A stretch of 21,718 bases of DNA from Alsobacter sp964544365 (GCA_964544365.1 CAZJCW010000046.1:1-21718), one strand, 5' to 3'; counted from the first letter of the stretch, positions 8,103 to 17,355 are shown. Translations and numbers: made by a program. Notes: generated by a model from the sequence alone, not told the origin.

Positions 8103-11100
8103 AGCGCGCCGATGTCACGTCGACCGTACCGTAGCCGGTGCGGCCGAAGCGCTCGGGGCGGTACATGTCCTCCACCACCGCGGGGGGATGAACGTAGCGG
8201 CCGGGCGAAACCGCGCGCACCGTGTAGGCGAGCGTGAAGAACGCCGGCTGTCCCTTCTGCCGGTCGATCGCCGCGACGAAGCGGTCGTCCCGGTATTCGG
8301 TGGCGACGGGCTCGATATCCTGCTTGAGCCACGACAGGCCGGAGAGGGTGTCGCCCGTGACGAGGCGGGGATTGTCGATCTCGAGGCCCGCCGGCAGCGG
8401 GTCGACCAGCAGCAGGCGGGCGAACTTCGCCTCCGGCTCGGTGACCTTCAGCACCACGACGAGCCGGTCGTTCTGGCGCACGCTCGCGGCGTCCACCTTC
8501 GTCCCGTCGATCCGGTACAGGCTGCGCTCGACGGCGTAGCCCTGCGAGGCGGCCGGCTCTCGCGCCACGGGCTGGCCCGACAGCGTCAGCACCACCTGCA
8601 CCGGGGCCTGCCCCGCATTGCCGAGCTGGAGCGTGCGTCCCTCCAGCGTCGGGCCGCGCAGCGTGCGGAAGACCGCGCCCGGCTGGCGCACGCCGTCGAG
8701 CGTCACGCCGAGCGAGTCGCCCTCGCGCGACAGGGCGCTCGCCGCCAGCACCATCCAGGCATTCTCCTGCGTGCTGGTGTAGGTGGATGCGCCGCGGGCC
8801 TCCTCCACCACCGCGCCGGCGCGCTGGACGAGGTCGCGGCCCTGGTTCGCCTCGGCGACGAGGGCGAGCACGCCGGCGCCGTCGCGCAGGCGGGAGCCGT
8901 AGTCGGCGCGGGACACGGGCCCGTCGCGGTAGGCCCGCAGCCGCTCCAGCGCCGAGCCGAAGGCAGCCTGCGCGCGGCCGCGATCGCCGAGCAGCGCGAG
9001 GGCCGCGCCGATCTGCGCGCGGGCGAGCGGCGTCTGGAACTGCGCCAGCTTCGTGTCGGAGAGGTAGCGCAGGTCGCCCATCACCGGGCGACCGTTGCGG
9101 GCGAGCACGTAGATCGCATAGGCGAGGCCGGGCGCCTCGCCCTCCGCCACGTCGCTGGTGTTGGCGACGGTGTTGCGAAGCCTGTCGAGGGAGATCTCGA
9201 TGACGCGCTGCGGCACGGCAAAGCTGCGTTCGCGCGCCCGGGTCAGGAAGTCGGTGACGAAGGCGTCGAGCCAGATGTCCTCCGGACCGCCGACCGACCA
9301 CAGGCCGAACGCGCCGTTGGAATCCTGCCGCGACAGCACCCGGTCGATCGCGTCGCGGATGCGCTGGTCGACGCCGTCGTCGAGCGCCAGCGCCTGCGTC
9401 GCGGCGAGCCGGTTCACGTACAGCAGCGGCATGGCACGGCTCACCACCTGCTCGGTGCAGCCGTAGGGATAGCGGTCGAGCGCCTGCAGAAGCGCCGGCA
9501 CGTCGATGCCGCCATAGGGCGACACGGCGAGGGACACCGCACCGGTGCCCGGAAGGAACTCCGACACGAGGTCGTCGGTGATGGTCAGCCCGCCGCCGGG
9601 CGGCAGCGGACGCACGATGCGGCGGTAGATGGTCGAGGAGCCGGGGTTCACCCGAAGACGGAAGTTCTGGGTCGCATCGACGCCCTGCCCCGTGAGCCGG
9701 AGGTCGAAGGTGGCGTTGCCGATGCCGGCCGCCGTGACCGGGATGGTCAGCGAGGTCCGCGCGTTGGCCGCCACCTGCACCGTGCTGCGGGTCGCCGAGG
9801 CGGGCAGCACCACCGGCCCGGTGACGTCGAGATCCACCGTGTAGGTTCCGGCGGGACCCTCGACATTGTCGATTTCCATGTGGAATCGCGACTGGTCGCC
9901 GAGATTCATGAAGCGCGGCAGCGTGCCCGTGACCACGACGGGGTCGCGCACGATGACCTCGGTGCTGGCGCTTCCGGCGCGCCCCTTGGACCACGCGACC
10001 GCCATCACCTTCACCGTGCCGTTGAAGGCCGGCAGGTCGAAGGACACGGTCGCGGTGCCGTCGGCGCCCACCTTCACCACGCCCGAGTAGCGCGCCAGCG
10101 GCTCCTGCGTGGGCGGGCTGACATCGGCGGAGAGGCCGGCCCCGTCGCCGCCGGAGCGGATCGCGCCGCGCGTGCCCTGCATGCCGTCGATCAGGTATCC
10201 GTAGAGGTCGCGGACCTCGAGAGGCAGCTGGCGCTGGCCGAAGAAGTGTCCGGCCGGATCGGGCAGTTCGTAGCCCGTCAGGCTGAGGATGCCGACATCC
10301 ACCGCGGCGACGGTGACGAAGGCCTCCTCCCCGGGCGAGAGCCCGGCCAGCCGCAGCGGGATGTCGAGCTTGCCGCGGGGGCGGATCTTCTTCTGCGGGT
10401 CGAGGGAAACGGCGAGCGAGCGCGCCGCCTTGTCGACAGAGAACCAGGCGACGCCCATGGCACGACCCGGCATGCGCCTTGCCGCCACCTCCAGGGGCCG
10501 GTGCGCGAAGGCGAGGACATAGGCGCCCGCGCCCCAGCCGGCGTCGACGGGAATCGCGACGCGGTTCTCCCCGGCCTTGACGGGCAGCGTCCGCACGGTC
10601 TGCACCTTGTCGGAGACGATGGCTATCGTGGCCTGCCCGTCGAAGCGGGGAGCCAGGGTGAGCTGGATCGTATCGCCGGCGGCATAGGCGGCCTTGTCCA
10701 GCGTGACCTCCAGCAGGTCCGGGGTCTGCGCCGTCGCGTCGCCGCTCCAGCCGACGGTGTAGTCCACGCTCGTCGCGTCCCCGTCGCCGCCGCCGGTCAC
10801 GTCGAGGCGGTAGCTGCCGGTCTGCGCGGCAACGGCGATGCGCGCCGGCGCCCCCGGCGCCGCATCGATGGTGCCGTCGGAAACCCGGCGGGTGGTGGTG
10901 ATCGGCTCGAAGGACCAGCGGCCGTCCTGCTGGAACCACTGGTAACGCTTCTCGATCCGGCTCAACGTCCAGCGCAGGCCAGGCCGGGCCAGCCGCGTGC
11001 CGTCCGGCGCGACGTAGAGCACGTCGAACTGCGCCTGCGCTCCCTCGGCGATATCGTCGCCGAAGAGCTTCTTCACCGCGGCGACGGCGCCGCGCGGGCG

Positions 11101-13398
11101 GATCGGCAGCGTCACGCTGCGCATCAGCGCCCGGCCGCCGGGCTCGCCCACGCTGAGCGAGATCCTCGCCTGCACGGGTTGGGCGGCGGACACTTCCGGC
11201 AGGTCCATCGTGACGGTCGCGCGTCCGCGCGCGTCGGTCGTGACGGCCTCCTCGAGCGTCCCGGAATTGGCCTCGAACGCCTCGTCGGCGACGCCGACCG
11301 CATAGCCTTCGAGGCCGGGGACCGTCGGCCCCGCCGCCTTCTCGATGACGTACTCGCCCGTCACCTCGAGGTTGGCCCCGGGAGCGCCGTAGAGGAAGTT
11401 CGCCAAGACGTCGATCTGCGCCGGCTCGCCGGGTCCGAGCGTCTTCTGCTTCGGCGTCAGTTCGACGGCGAGGCGCTCGGGCACGTAATCCTCGACCAGG
11501 AAGGTCGTTTCGCCGATGGCGGGTCCCTTGGGGTCGGCATAGGCCAGAACGCGCCACGTGCCGTGCGCCGCGCCGGCGAGCAGCGGCAGCGAGAAGGCGC
11601 GACCGCCCTGTCCCTGGTCCTGCACGGAGGCGCGGCGATACTCCACGCCGTCCGGCCGCCGGGCGACCAGCGTCAGCGGCAGGCCCGGCACGGCGAGTCC
11701 GGCCGGGTCGCGCAGCAGGGCGGTGACATGGACCGTCTCGCCCGTGCGGTAGACGCCGCGCTCGGCATAGAGGAAGGCGTCGAGCCCCTTCGGCGCGACC
11801 CGGCCCTTGACGCCGCGATCGGTGAGGTCGAAGGCGGCCTGCCCGAGGTCGAGGAAACCGTAGTCGCCCGCCACGCTCGCCACGGCGAGGCTCGGCGCCA
11901 TGCCGGCCGTGCCGCGCGCAAGTCCCGGATCGAAGGCAACGTGGCCGGACGCGTCGGTCTGCTTCGTCGCCAGCACCTCGTTGTTGCGCGCGATGAGGCG
12001 GATCTCGACGCCGACCATCGGTTGCGCCGAGGCAAGCGAGCGCACGAACACATGCACCCCGTCGTCGCCGACGAAGGAGGTGAGGCCGAGGTCCGACACG
12101 ACGAACCACTGCGTGGCCCGGGCGCGCCAGTCGTCGCTGTTGTAATCGGTGTCGTCGGCGGATGTCGTCGCGGCGGGCGCCCTGCCGTCGTTCGGCTTGG
12201 CCGTCATCACATAGACGCCCGGTTGCAGCGTGCCGACCGCCTCGAGCACGGGGAACGCCGTCACGACGTCCCGGTTCAGGTCGGAGCGCGTATCCAGCGT
12301 GCCGCTCCACACCCGGAAGCCCTTCTCGTTGCCGATTTCGCGGGCGCGGTAGGCCTCGAGCTGGGCGAGGAAGTCCTCGGAGCGGACGGTCGGCAGCAGG
12401 TTGCGGTCGCCGATGCGGCTGACCTCGACATCGACGCGCGCGGTGTTGACGGAAACGACCGGAATGCCCTCCTGCCCGATGCGCGGCAGCACGTAGTTGC
12501 GGCCGGTGAAGCGAACCTGCGGGGAGCGGTCGCGGACATAGATGTCGTAGTCGGCGTTCTTCAGCAGGTTCTCGCCGACGGCCGAAGGCAGGCCCTGCCG
12601 GAGCACGATGGCATAGCGCTCGCCGTGCTTCAGCCCGTCGACGCAGAGCTGCTGCTCTTCCGCCGCGATGGCCGCGTTCGCGGTTCCGGCCACCGCGACA
12701 TAGGGAGCGAAGTCCACCTTCCCCCGCGCCAGCGGGTCGGAGAACTGGAAGCAGACGCGCGGCGAGGCGCTGTCGCTGTCGACCTTGTAGTCGGTGATGC
12801 GGAAGCCGTGCTCCTCGCGCAGCCGCGCATAGGTGTCGCGCACGGCCGCGTTGTCGGCGAGCGCGAGGCTCTGGCGATACGCATCGAGGGCGGGACGCCA
12901 GATCGAGCGGGCGGCGAAGGTATCGCCGAGCTGTGCGAGCGCGGCCGCCTCGTCGGGCCGGGTCGTCGCCCGCTGGTAGGCGACATAGGCCGTCACCGTC
13001 GCGCGCTGCTGCAGCTGCCAGCGTTCTCCGCCGTTCACGGCGTTGGCGCCGAACGCCGCACGCGAGAAGGCCAGCCAGTTCGCCGGGTCGCGCGGCTCCG
13101 CCGTGATGGCCGCTGCGATGAGCGCGAGGCCGCGCCGATACTCGCCGCGCGCCGCGACCGTCGTGCCTTCGGCGCGAAACTGCGCCGCGGTGCGTCCCGC
13201 GAGCCCGCTCGCCTCCTTGCGGAGCTGCTCCTCGAGCCGCACGCCCTCGGACGCCAGGTCCTCGCGGACGAATGCCTTCTGTCCCTGCGCCAGCGCCGGC
13301 GCCGGGCCGGCTCCCGGCAGGTCGGACAGGGCTCCGGGCAAGGCGAGAGCGGCGGCAAGGGCGAGGGTGGCGGGGAGGGAGCGGATGAACGCGCGCAT
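8101..13398 (-). CDS. yfhM: Bacterial alpha-2-macroglobulin (YfhM-type) with intact thioester motif
   Basis: Large exported protease-inhibitor-like protein of 1,765 residues. Bacterial alpha-2-macroglobulins are thought to trap foreign proteases in the periplasm through a bait region and a reactive thioester. Residues 1-37 form a Sec signal peptide with a probable cut at ALA|QG; no lipobox cysteine is present, unlike the E. coli homologue, which is a lipoprotein. Residues about 80-195 are helical and TPR-like. Macroglobulin domains follow, with the hallmark ERGVYRTGE near residue 550. An A2M core domain (YSGVVKVGADG... FNGTVKVMAVAWSK) lies near 1101-1138. The thioester sequence YPYGCTEQ has Cys1314 and Gln1317, in a helical domain of about 1290-1600, followed by a C-terminal domain. 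ATG 13398 is preferred to the in-frame GTG 13437 because it begins the signal peptide. The ribosome binding site is weak. It forms an operon with pbpC. Confidence 0.95.
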   Translation of the reverse strand: MRAFIRSLPATLALAAALALPGALSDLPGAGPAPALAQGQKAFVREDLASEGVRLEEQLRKEASGLAGRTAAQFRAEGTTVAARGEYRRGLALIAAAITAEPRDPANWLAFSRAAFGANAVNGGERWQLQQRATVTAYVAYQRATTRPDEAAALAQLGDTFAARSIWRPALDAYRQSLALADNAAVRDTYARLREEHGFRITDYKVDSDSASPRVCFQFSDPLARGKVDFAPYVAVAGTANAAIAAEEQQLCVDGLKHGERYAIVLRQGLPSAVGENLLKNADYDIYVRDRSPQVRFTGRNYVLPRIGQEGIPVVSVNTARVDVEVSRIGDRNLLPTVRSEDFLAQLEAYRAREIGNEKGFRVWSGTLDTRSDLNRDVVTAFPVLEAVGTLQPGVYVMTAKPNDGRAPAATTSADDTDYNSDDWRARATQWFVVSDLGLTSFVGDDGVHVFVRSLASAQPMVGVEIRLIARNNEVLATKQTDASGHVAFDPGLARGTAGMAPSLAVASVAGDYGFLDLGQAAFDLTDRGVKGRVAPKGLDAFLYAERGVYRTGETVHVTALLRDPAGLAVPGLPLTLVARRPDGVEYRRASVQDQGQGGRAFSLPLLAGAAHGTWRVLAYADPKGPAIGETTFLVEDYVPERLAVELTPKQKTLGPGEPAQIDVLANFLYGAPGANLEVTGEYVIEKAAGPTVPGLEGYAVGVADEAFEANSGTLEEAVTTDARGRATVTMDLPEVSAAQPVQARISLSVGEPGGRALMRSVTLPIRPRGAVAAVKKLFGDDIAEGAQAQFDVLYVAPDGTRLARPGLRWTLSRIEKRYQWFQQDGRWSFEPITTTRRVSDGTIDAAPGAPARIAVAAQTGSYRLDVTGGGDGDATSVDYTVGWSGDATAQTPDLLEVTLDKAAYAAGDTIQLTLAPRFDGQATIAIVSDKVQTVRTLPVKAGENRVAIPVDAGWGAGAYVLAFAHRPLEVAARRMPGRAMGVAWFSVDKAARSLAVSLDPQKKIRPRGKLDIPLRLAGLSPGEEAFVTVAAVDVGILSLTGYELPDPAGHFFGQRQLPLEVRDLYGYLIDGMQGTRGAIRSGGDGAGLSADVSPPTQEPLARYSGVVKVGADGTATVSFDLPAFNGTVKVMAVAWSKGRAGSASTEVIVRDPVVVTGTLPRFMNLGDQSRFHMEIDNVEGPAGTYTVDLDVTGPVVLPASATRSTVQVAANARTSLTIPVTAAGIGNATFDLRLTGQGVDATQNFRLRVNPGSSTIYRRIVRPLPPGGGLTITDDLVSEFLPGTGAVSLAVSPYGGIDVPALLQALDRYPYGCTEQVVSRAMPLLYVNRLAATQALALDDGVDQRIRDAIDRVLSRQDSNGAFGLWSVGGPEDIWLDAFVTDFLTRARERSFAVPQRVIEISLDRLRNTVANTSDVAEGEAPGLAYAIYVLARNGRPVMGDLRYLSDTKLAQFQTPLARAQIGAALALLGDRGRAQAAFGSALERLRAYRDGPVSRADYGSRLRDGAGVLALVAEANQGRDLVQRAGAVVEEARGASTYTSTQENAWMVLAASALSREGDSLGVTLDGVRQPGAVFRTLRGPTLEGRTLQLGNAGQAPVQVVLTLSGQPVAREPAASQGYAVERSLYRIDGTKVDAASVRQNDRLVVVLKVTEPEAKFARLLLVDPLPAGLEIDNPRLVTGDTLSGLSWLKQDIEPVATEYRDDRFVAAIDRQKGQPAFFTLAYTVRAVSPGRYVHPPAVVEDMYRPERFGRTGYGTVDVTSAR

Positions 13399-13536
13399 CG
13401 TCGGGATTCCGGCCACGGGAAGCGCAAACCCTAGCACTGCTGCTCAGCGCTGCAATCGACACCCTCGACCACTGTCGGTGCATCTGCCAGATGTGGTATC
13501 CGAAGGCTTTGCGGGCGGAAGATCGGGGAGCGTCGC
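13399..13536. promoter_or_regulatory. Divergent intergenic region between macroglobulin and pseudoprotease genes
   Basis: These 138 bases must hold promoters for both divergent genes. Two small dyads are visible: CAGCGCTG (13445-13452), and CATCT-gcc-AGATG (13481-13493). Either could be an operator. I see no convincing -35/-10 pair. GGGGAG (13525-13530), 6 bases before the ATG at 13537, is a good ribosome binding site for the plus-strand gene. Confidence 0.4.
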
Positions 13537-14937
13537 ATGAGGACGGTCGCACGAAGGGCTTCGGCGGGATGCGCCGCGCTTCTGCTCGCGGTCCTGGCCC
13601 CGGCCGGCTTGGCGCCCGTCTGGGCCCAGCAGCCACCCGCGGCAGGCCAGCCTCCCGTCGATCCCGCCTTCGCCGCCGCGCTGGCGGCCTTCGACCGGCT
13701 GCCGGAGGCCGAGCGCAAGGCGATCCAGGAAAACCTGATCTGGACCGGCGACTTCGCGGGTGCCGGCACGGGCGGATTCGGCCCCCTCACCTGGCGCGGC
13801 ATCCAGGCGTTCCAGAAGCGCGTCGGCGCGAAGCCGGACGGCATTCTGCAGCCGAAGGACAGGACAGCGCTGGACGAAGCGGCCGCCCGGGCGCGCGACG
13901 CCGTCCGCTTCGCGCGCCTGCTCGACGCCCGCAGCGGGACCCGCATCGGCGTCCCGCAGAAGCTGCTGGATCGCACGCGCCAGTCGCCGGCCGGCACCGT
14001 CTTCGCGTCCGCGGACGGGACGGTGACGCTGGAGATGCTGAGCCCCGCCGCCGAGCTTCAGCCGCTCTACGACCAGATGCGCGCCGACAAGCCGGGCCGG
14101 AAGATCACCTACAAGGTGCTCAGGCCGGACTGGTTCGTCGTCGCCGGGGATGGCGAGGGCAAGCGGTTCTATACGCGCATGAACCAGACGCCGTCCGGCC
14201 TGCGCGGCTATACGCTGACCTATCCCGTCGCCCGGGCCGCGGAGTTCGACCGCATCGCCATCGCGGTGGCGAACAGCTTCGAGTCGGCTCCCGCCGCCAT
14301 CGCCGCGCCGGCTCCGGGCCAGCCCCAGCCACAGGGCACGACACCGCTGCGCCCGGCCGACACGCCGAACCTCTATTCCGGCATCGTCGTCGCGCCAGGC
14401 TCCGTGATCACCGTCGCCGCCCTGGAAGCGTGCCCGGCCCCCACGGTCGGCCGGCAGCCGGCGAAGATCGTCGCCGTCGACAAGGCCGCCGGGCTGGCCG
14501 TCCTCGACGTGCCCGGCCTCGCCGCGCCGCAGGCCGCCCTGCGGTCGGCGACCCCGGCGGATGCCGATCCGCTCATCGTGCTGGAACAGACCCCCTTCGG
14601 CCGCGACGTCCAGCTCGCCGTCGTTCCCGCCGAAGCGCGCCTGCCCGAGGGCGGCAAGCCGCGCATCTTCGCGCCGCTGCAGCGCGGCGCCGCGGGCGCC
14701 GCGGTGTTCGACAGGACGGGCGCGCTCGTCGGGCTGGTCGCGTCGGTCGCCGTGGAGCCCCGCATCGTGGCCGGCGTGATGCCGCAGGCCAGCTGGCCGC
14801 TGGTGCCGGCCGCCGCCGTCTTCGCCGCCGCGAAGCTCTCCCCTGCCCCGGCCGCCGCGCCGGCAGCGCCGCTCACCGCCGGTGCCGTCGCCGCGGCCCA
14901 GCGCGGCCGGGTCGTGGCGGTGGACTGCGCGCGATAG
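13537..14937 (+). CDS. Exported peptidoglycan-binding protein with a degenerate trypsin-like domain (probable pseudoprotease)
   Basis: This 466-residue protein starts with a Sec signal peptide (residues 1-30, ending VWA|QQ). Residues 45-115 form a PG_binding_1-like unit (FGPLTWRGIQAFQ, then KPDGILQP), predicting attachment to peptidoglycan. Residues 150-250 form a module I do not recognise (FASADGTVTLEML..., RFYTRMNQTPSGLRGYTL). A proline/glutamine linker follows (252-275). Residues 280-430 have the layout of a trypsin-like/HtrA-type protease, but the triad is replaced: Ala295 where TNAHVV has histidine, Gly319 where DxxxDLA has aspartate, and Ala386 where GNSGGP has serine (GAAGAAVFD at 384-392). 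Cys299 and Cys464 could form a disulphide. It is divergent from the macroglobulin gene, suggesting shared periplasmic or wall biology. The fold assignment rests on motif spacing only. If correct, the protein is not a protease but a binding or scaffold protein. Confidence 0.8.
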   Translation: MRTVARRASAGCAALLLAVLAPAGLAPVWAQQPPAAGQPPVDPAFAAALAAFDRLPEAERKAIQENLIWTGDFAGAGTGGFGPLTWRGIQAFQKRVGAKPDGILQPKDRTALDEAAARARDAVRFARLLDARSGTRIGVPQKLLDRTRQSPAGTVFASADGTVTLEMLSPAAELQPLYDQMRADKPGRKITYKVLRPDWFVVAGDGEGKRFYTRMNQTPSGLRGYTLTYPVARAAEFDRIAIAVANSFESAPAAIAAPAPGQPQPQGTTPLRPADTPNLYSGIVVAPGSVITVAALEACPAPTVGRQPAKIVAVDKAAGLAVLDVPGLAAPQAALRSATPADADPLIVLEQTPFGRDVQLAVVPAEARLPEGGKPRIFAPLQRGAAGAAVFDRTGALVGLVASVAVEPRIVAGVMPQASWPLVPAAAVFAAAKLSPAPAAAPAAPLTAGAVAAAQRGRVVAVDCAR

Positions 14938-14979
14938 ACTGACGACTGTCCATCGCGGGCCGGTCTGACTGTCGGGTCT

Positions 14980-15006
14980 TTGCAGGCATCTTCAACCCGC
15001 CTGCAA
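14980..15006. terminator. Perfect 8-bp hairpin between convergent genes
   Basis: TTGCAGGC (14980-14987) and GCCTGCAA (14999-15006) are exact inverted repeats around an 11-base loop. The hairpin lies 42 bases after the stop of the peptidoglycan-binding gene. There is no strong T-run, so termination may be inefficient or Rho-assisted. Confidence 0.45.
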
Positions 15007-15013
15007 CGACTTC

Positions 15014-15027
15014 GGCCCTCTTGGGCC
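15014..15027 (-). terminator. Short GC hairpin directly after purU
   Basis: GGCCC-tctt-GGGCC is a perfect 5-bp stem with a four-base loop, 8 bases past the purU stop. It probably acts together with the neighbouring 14980-15006 hairpin as a bidirectional terminator. No T-run follows on the minus strand. Confidence 0.35.
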
Positions 15028-15034
15028 TGTCGAT

Positions 15035-15895
15035 TCAGCCCGAGAACACCACCGTGCGATGGCCGTTCAGGATCACCCTGTCGTCCAGGTGGTCGGCCAG
15101 GGCCCGCGCCAGAACCCGCCGCTCGATGTCCCGGCCCTTGCGGACAAGGTCCTCCGGCGTGTCCCGGTGGGTGATCCGCTCGACGTCCTGCTCGATGATC
15201 GGCCCCTCGTCGAGGTCCGACGTCACGTAGTGCGCCGTCGCCCCGATGAGCTTCACGCCACGAGCATGAGCCTGATGATACGGCTTTGCGCCCTTGAAAC
15301 CGGGCAGGAACGAGTGGTGGATGTTGATGCACCGCCCTGTCAGCTTGGCGGCGAGCCCGTCCGACAACACCTGCATGTAGCGGGCAAGGACGACGACTTC
15401 CGTGCCGGTCGACTTGATCAGTTCCCAGAGCTGCGTCTCCTGCTCCAGCTTGGTCTGCTTGGTCACCGGCAGGTAGTGGAAGGGAGCGTCGTCCAAGTCC
15501 GTCGCCCCGTAAGCCTCTCGCGGATGGTTCGAAACCACGGCTGAAACGTCCATCTGCAGTTCGCCAATGCGGCGGCGGTACAGCAGATCGACGAGGCAAT
15601 GGTCGAATTTCGAGGCCAGCAACATCACCCGGCGCTTCTCGGCCCGGCTGCGCAGCGTCCACTCCATCCCGAAGCGCTCGCCGATGGGAGAGAACCCGCC
15701 CCTCAGCGCCTCGGCGTCCGCGGCTCCGGAAACGGGGTTGAACACGACCCGCATGAAGAAGCGGTTGGTTTCGGTGTCGTCGAACTGCTGCGCATCCAGG
15801 ATGTTGCAGCCCGCCTCGAACAGGAAGGTCGACACGGCCGCAACGATCCCGGGACGGTTCGGGCAGGCCAGCTTGAGGACGAATGCATTCGGCAT
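15035..15895 (-). CDS. purU: Formyltetrahydrofolate deformylase
   Basis: Cytoplasmic hydrolase that releases formate and tetrahydrofolate from 10-formyltetrahydrofolate, balancing the one-carbon pool. It has 286 residues, the usual length. An N-terminal ACT domain (residues about 4-80, VLKLACPNRPGIVAAVS) is a likely regulatory site; in E. coli PurU responds to glycine and methionine. The C-terminal formyltransferase-like domain contains the catalytic Asn191 and His193 (NIHHSFLPGFKG) and Asp229 (DLDEGP). HYLPVTKQTK (140-149) is a PurU-type signature. I chose ATG 15895 because it places the protein start directly before the ACT strand; an upstream in-frame ATG at 15916 adds MRADRFP and lacks a ribosome binding site. 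It lies 135 bases downstream of hupE on the same strand, separated by a hairpin, so it probably has its own promoter. Confidence 0.95.
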   Translation of the reverse strand: MPNAFVLKLACPNRPGIVAAVSTFLFEAGCNILDAQQFDDTETNRFFMRVVFNPVSGAADAEALRGGFSPIGERFGMEWTLRSRAEKRRVMLLASKFDHCLVDLLYRRRIGELQMDVSAVVSNHPREAYGATDLDDAPFHYLPVTKQTKLEQETQLWELIKSTGTEVVVLARYMQVLSDGLAAKLTGRCINIHHSFLPGFKGAKPYHQAHARGVKLIGATAHYVTSDLDEGPIIEQDVERITHRDTPEDLVRKGRDIERRVLARALADHLDDRVILNGHRTVVFSG

Positions 15896-15954
15896 GGGGA
15901 ACCTGTCGGCGCGCATGGGCTGTGAAGTGGCAGCGCCCTGACCTAGAGCATAAG

Positions 15955-15981
15955 GCCGCGCGCGGGAATGCCGGGCGCGGC
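15955..15981 (-). terminator. Putative terminator of the urease accessory operon
   Basis: GCCGCGC (15955-15961) and GCGCGGC (15975-15981) form a 7-bp GC stem with a 13-base loop, 49 bases after the hupE stop in transcription direction. The hairpin is followed on the minus strand by CTTATGCT, only a weak T-rich stretch. It fits the end of the ure unit before purU. Confidence 0.4.
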
Positions 15982-16030
15982 ATCAAGATGTCAGAATGCG
16001 AACATCGGCCCGCAGTGACGCGGGCGTGCG

Positions 16031-16615
16031 TCAGGCCGCGAGGAGCGTGAGTCCGGCAAGCGCCACGCCGCCGCCGGCGAAGCGAACGGCGACCGGTGAA
16101 AGCACCGTCCGCCCCAGCGCCGACAACGCCAGTCCAAGGGCATGCAGCAGGGAGGTCGCGGCCACGAAGCCCATGCCATATGCAAGGCCTGCCGCATTTG
16201 CAGGCATTTCAGCGCCGTGCGCCAAACCATGGAAGACGGCGAAAGCGGCGCAGGCCGCAGCACCGACCGCGAGCGGTGCCCGCATCGCCACTGCCGCCAG
16301 GACCCCGAGCATCACGACCGACAGGGCAATGCCGACCTCGAGGCCACCGGGAGTGACGCCCGCCATGCCGAAGCCGGCGGCAACCGCCATCGCCGTGACA
16401 AAGGCCATCGGCCAGGCCCAGGCCGCACGTCCACCCGCCATGCCGGCCCACAGGCCGACGGTTGCCATCGCCAATACATGGTCGATGCCGCCGAGCGGGT
16501 GCGAGAAACCCGCGACGAAGCCATGCACATGGGGTCCGAGCCCCGTATGCGCCATGGCCGGCGTGGCGGCCACGACGAGCGCGGTCGCGGCAATGAAACG
16601 GACGTTGGACGTCAT
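16031..16615 (-). CDS. hupE: HupE/UreJ family nickel permease-like membrane protein
   Basis: Inner-membrane protein of 194 residues, predicted to bring nickel into the cell for urease. An N-terminal signal-like helix (residues 5-22, ending PAMAH) leaves a mature N-terminus starting with histidine. The family metal motif follows: H23, H29, H31, H39 and H46 in HTGLGPHVHGF and GFSHPLGGIDHVLAM. Further hydrophobic helices lie at about 44-60, 66-86, 92-110, 115-134, 144-166 and 175-193, with H129, H133 and H158 in the membrane region. The start at 16615 is fixed by AAGGGGAG, 4 bases upstream; the frame stays open further upstream but only as a shadow of ureG. As the last gene of the ure cluster it is best called UreJ/HupE. 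HupE of hydrogenase clusters has the same fold, so transport of nickel is inferred from family and location. Confidence 0.92.
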   Translation of the reverse strand: MTSNVRFIAATALVVAATPAMAHTGLGPHVHGFVAGFSHPLGGIDHVLAMATVGLWAGMAGGRAAWAWPMAFVTAMAVAAGFGMAGVTPGGLEVGIALSVVMLGVLAAVAMRAPLAVGAAACAAFAVFHGLAHGAEMPANAAGLAYGMGFVAATSLLHALGLALSALGRTVLSPVAVRFAGGGVALAGLTLLAA

Positions 16616-16619
16616 CGGG

Positions 16620-16627
16620 CTCCCCTT
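16620..16627 (-). promoter_or_regulatory. Ribosome binding site fixing the hupE start
   Basis: AAGGGGAG on the minus strand ends 4 bases before the ATG at 16615. It excludes the longer in-frame extension that would run back into ureG. Confidence 0.7.
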
Positions 16628-16662
16628 CGAACTGGTCTGGAGACAATCAAGCAAAGACCGCG

Positions 16663-16684
16663 CCGCCGGCAAAGTCCGCGGCGG
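16663..16684 (-). other. Weak intercistronic hairpin between ureG and hupE
   Basis: CCGCCG (16663-16668) and CGGCGG (16679-16684) can pair around a 10-base loop within the 86-base gap. It may stabilise the upstream message or partly attenuate hupE. In DNA this GC-rich such a stem can arise by chance. Confidence 0.2.
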
Positions 16685-16701
16685 AACCGGATGAGGGCGT
16701 T

Positions 16702-17322
<621 letters not shown>

Positions 17323-17355
17323 GGGAGTTCCTTCATCGGTGGTGGAGCTGGAGGT

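Noticed and set aside
7894..13434. A very long open frame on the plus strand opposite the macroglobulin gene (and a second one on the minus strand in another frame).
   Set aside because: Both run opposite or out of frame to a gene with clear domains and an intact thioester. Their translations are Arg/Ala/Gly/His-rich with no motif, as expected from GC-rich third positions that remove stop codons.
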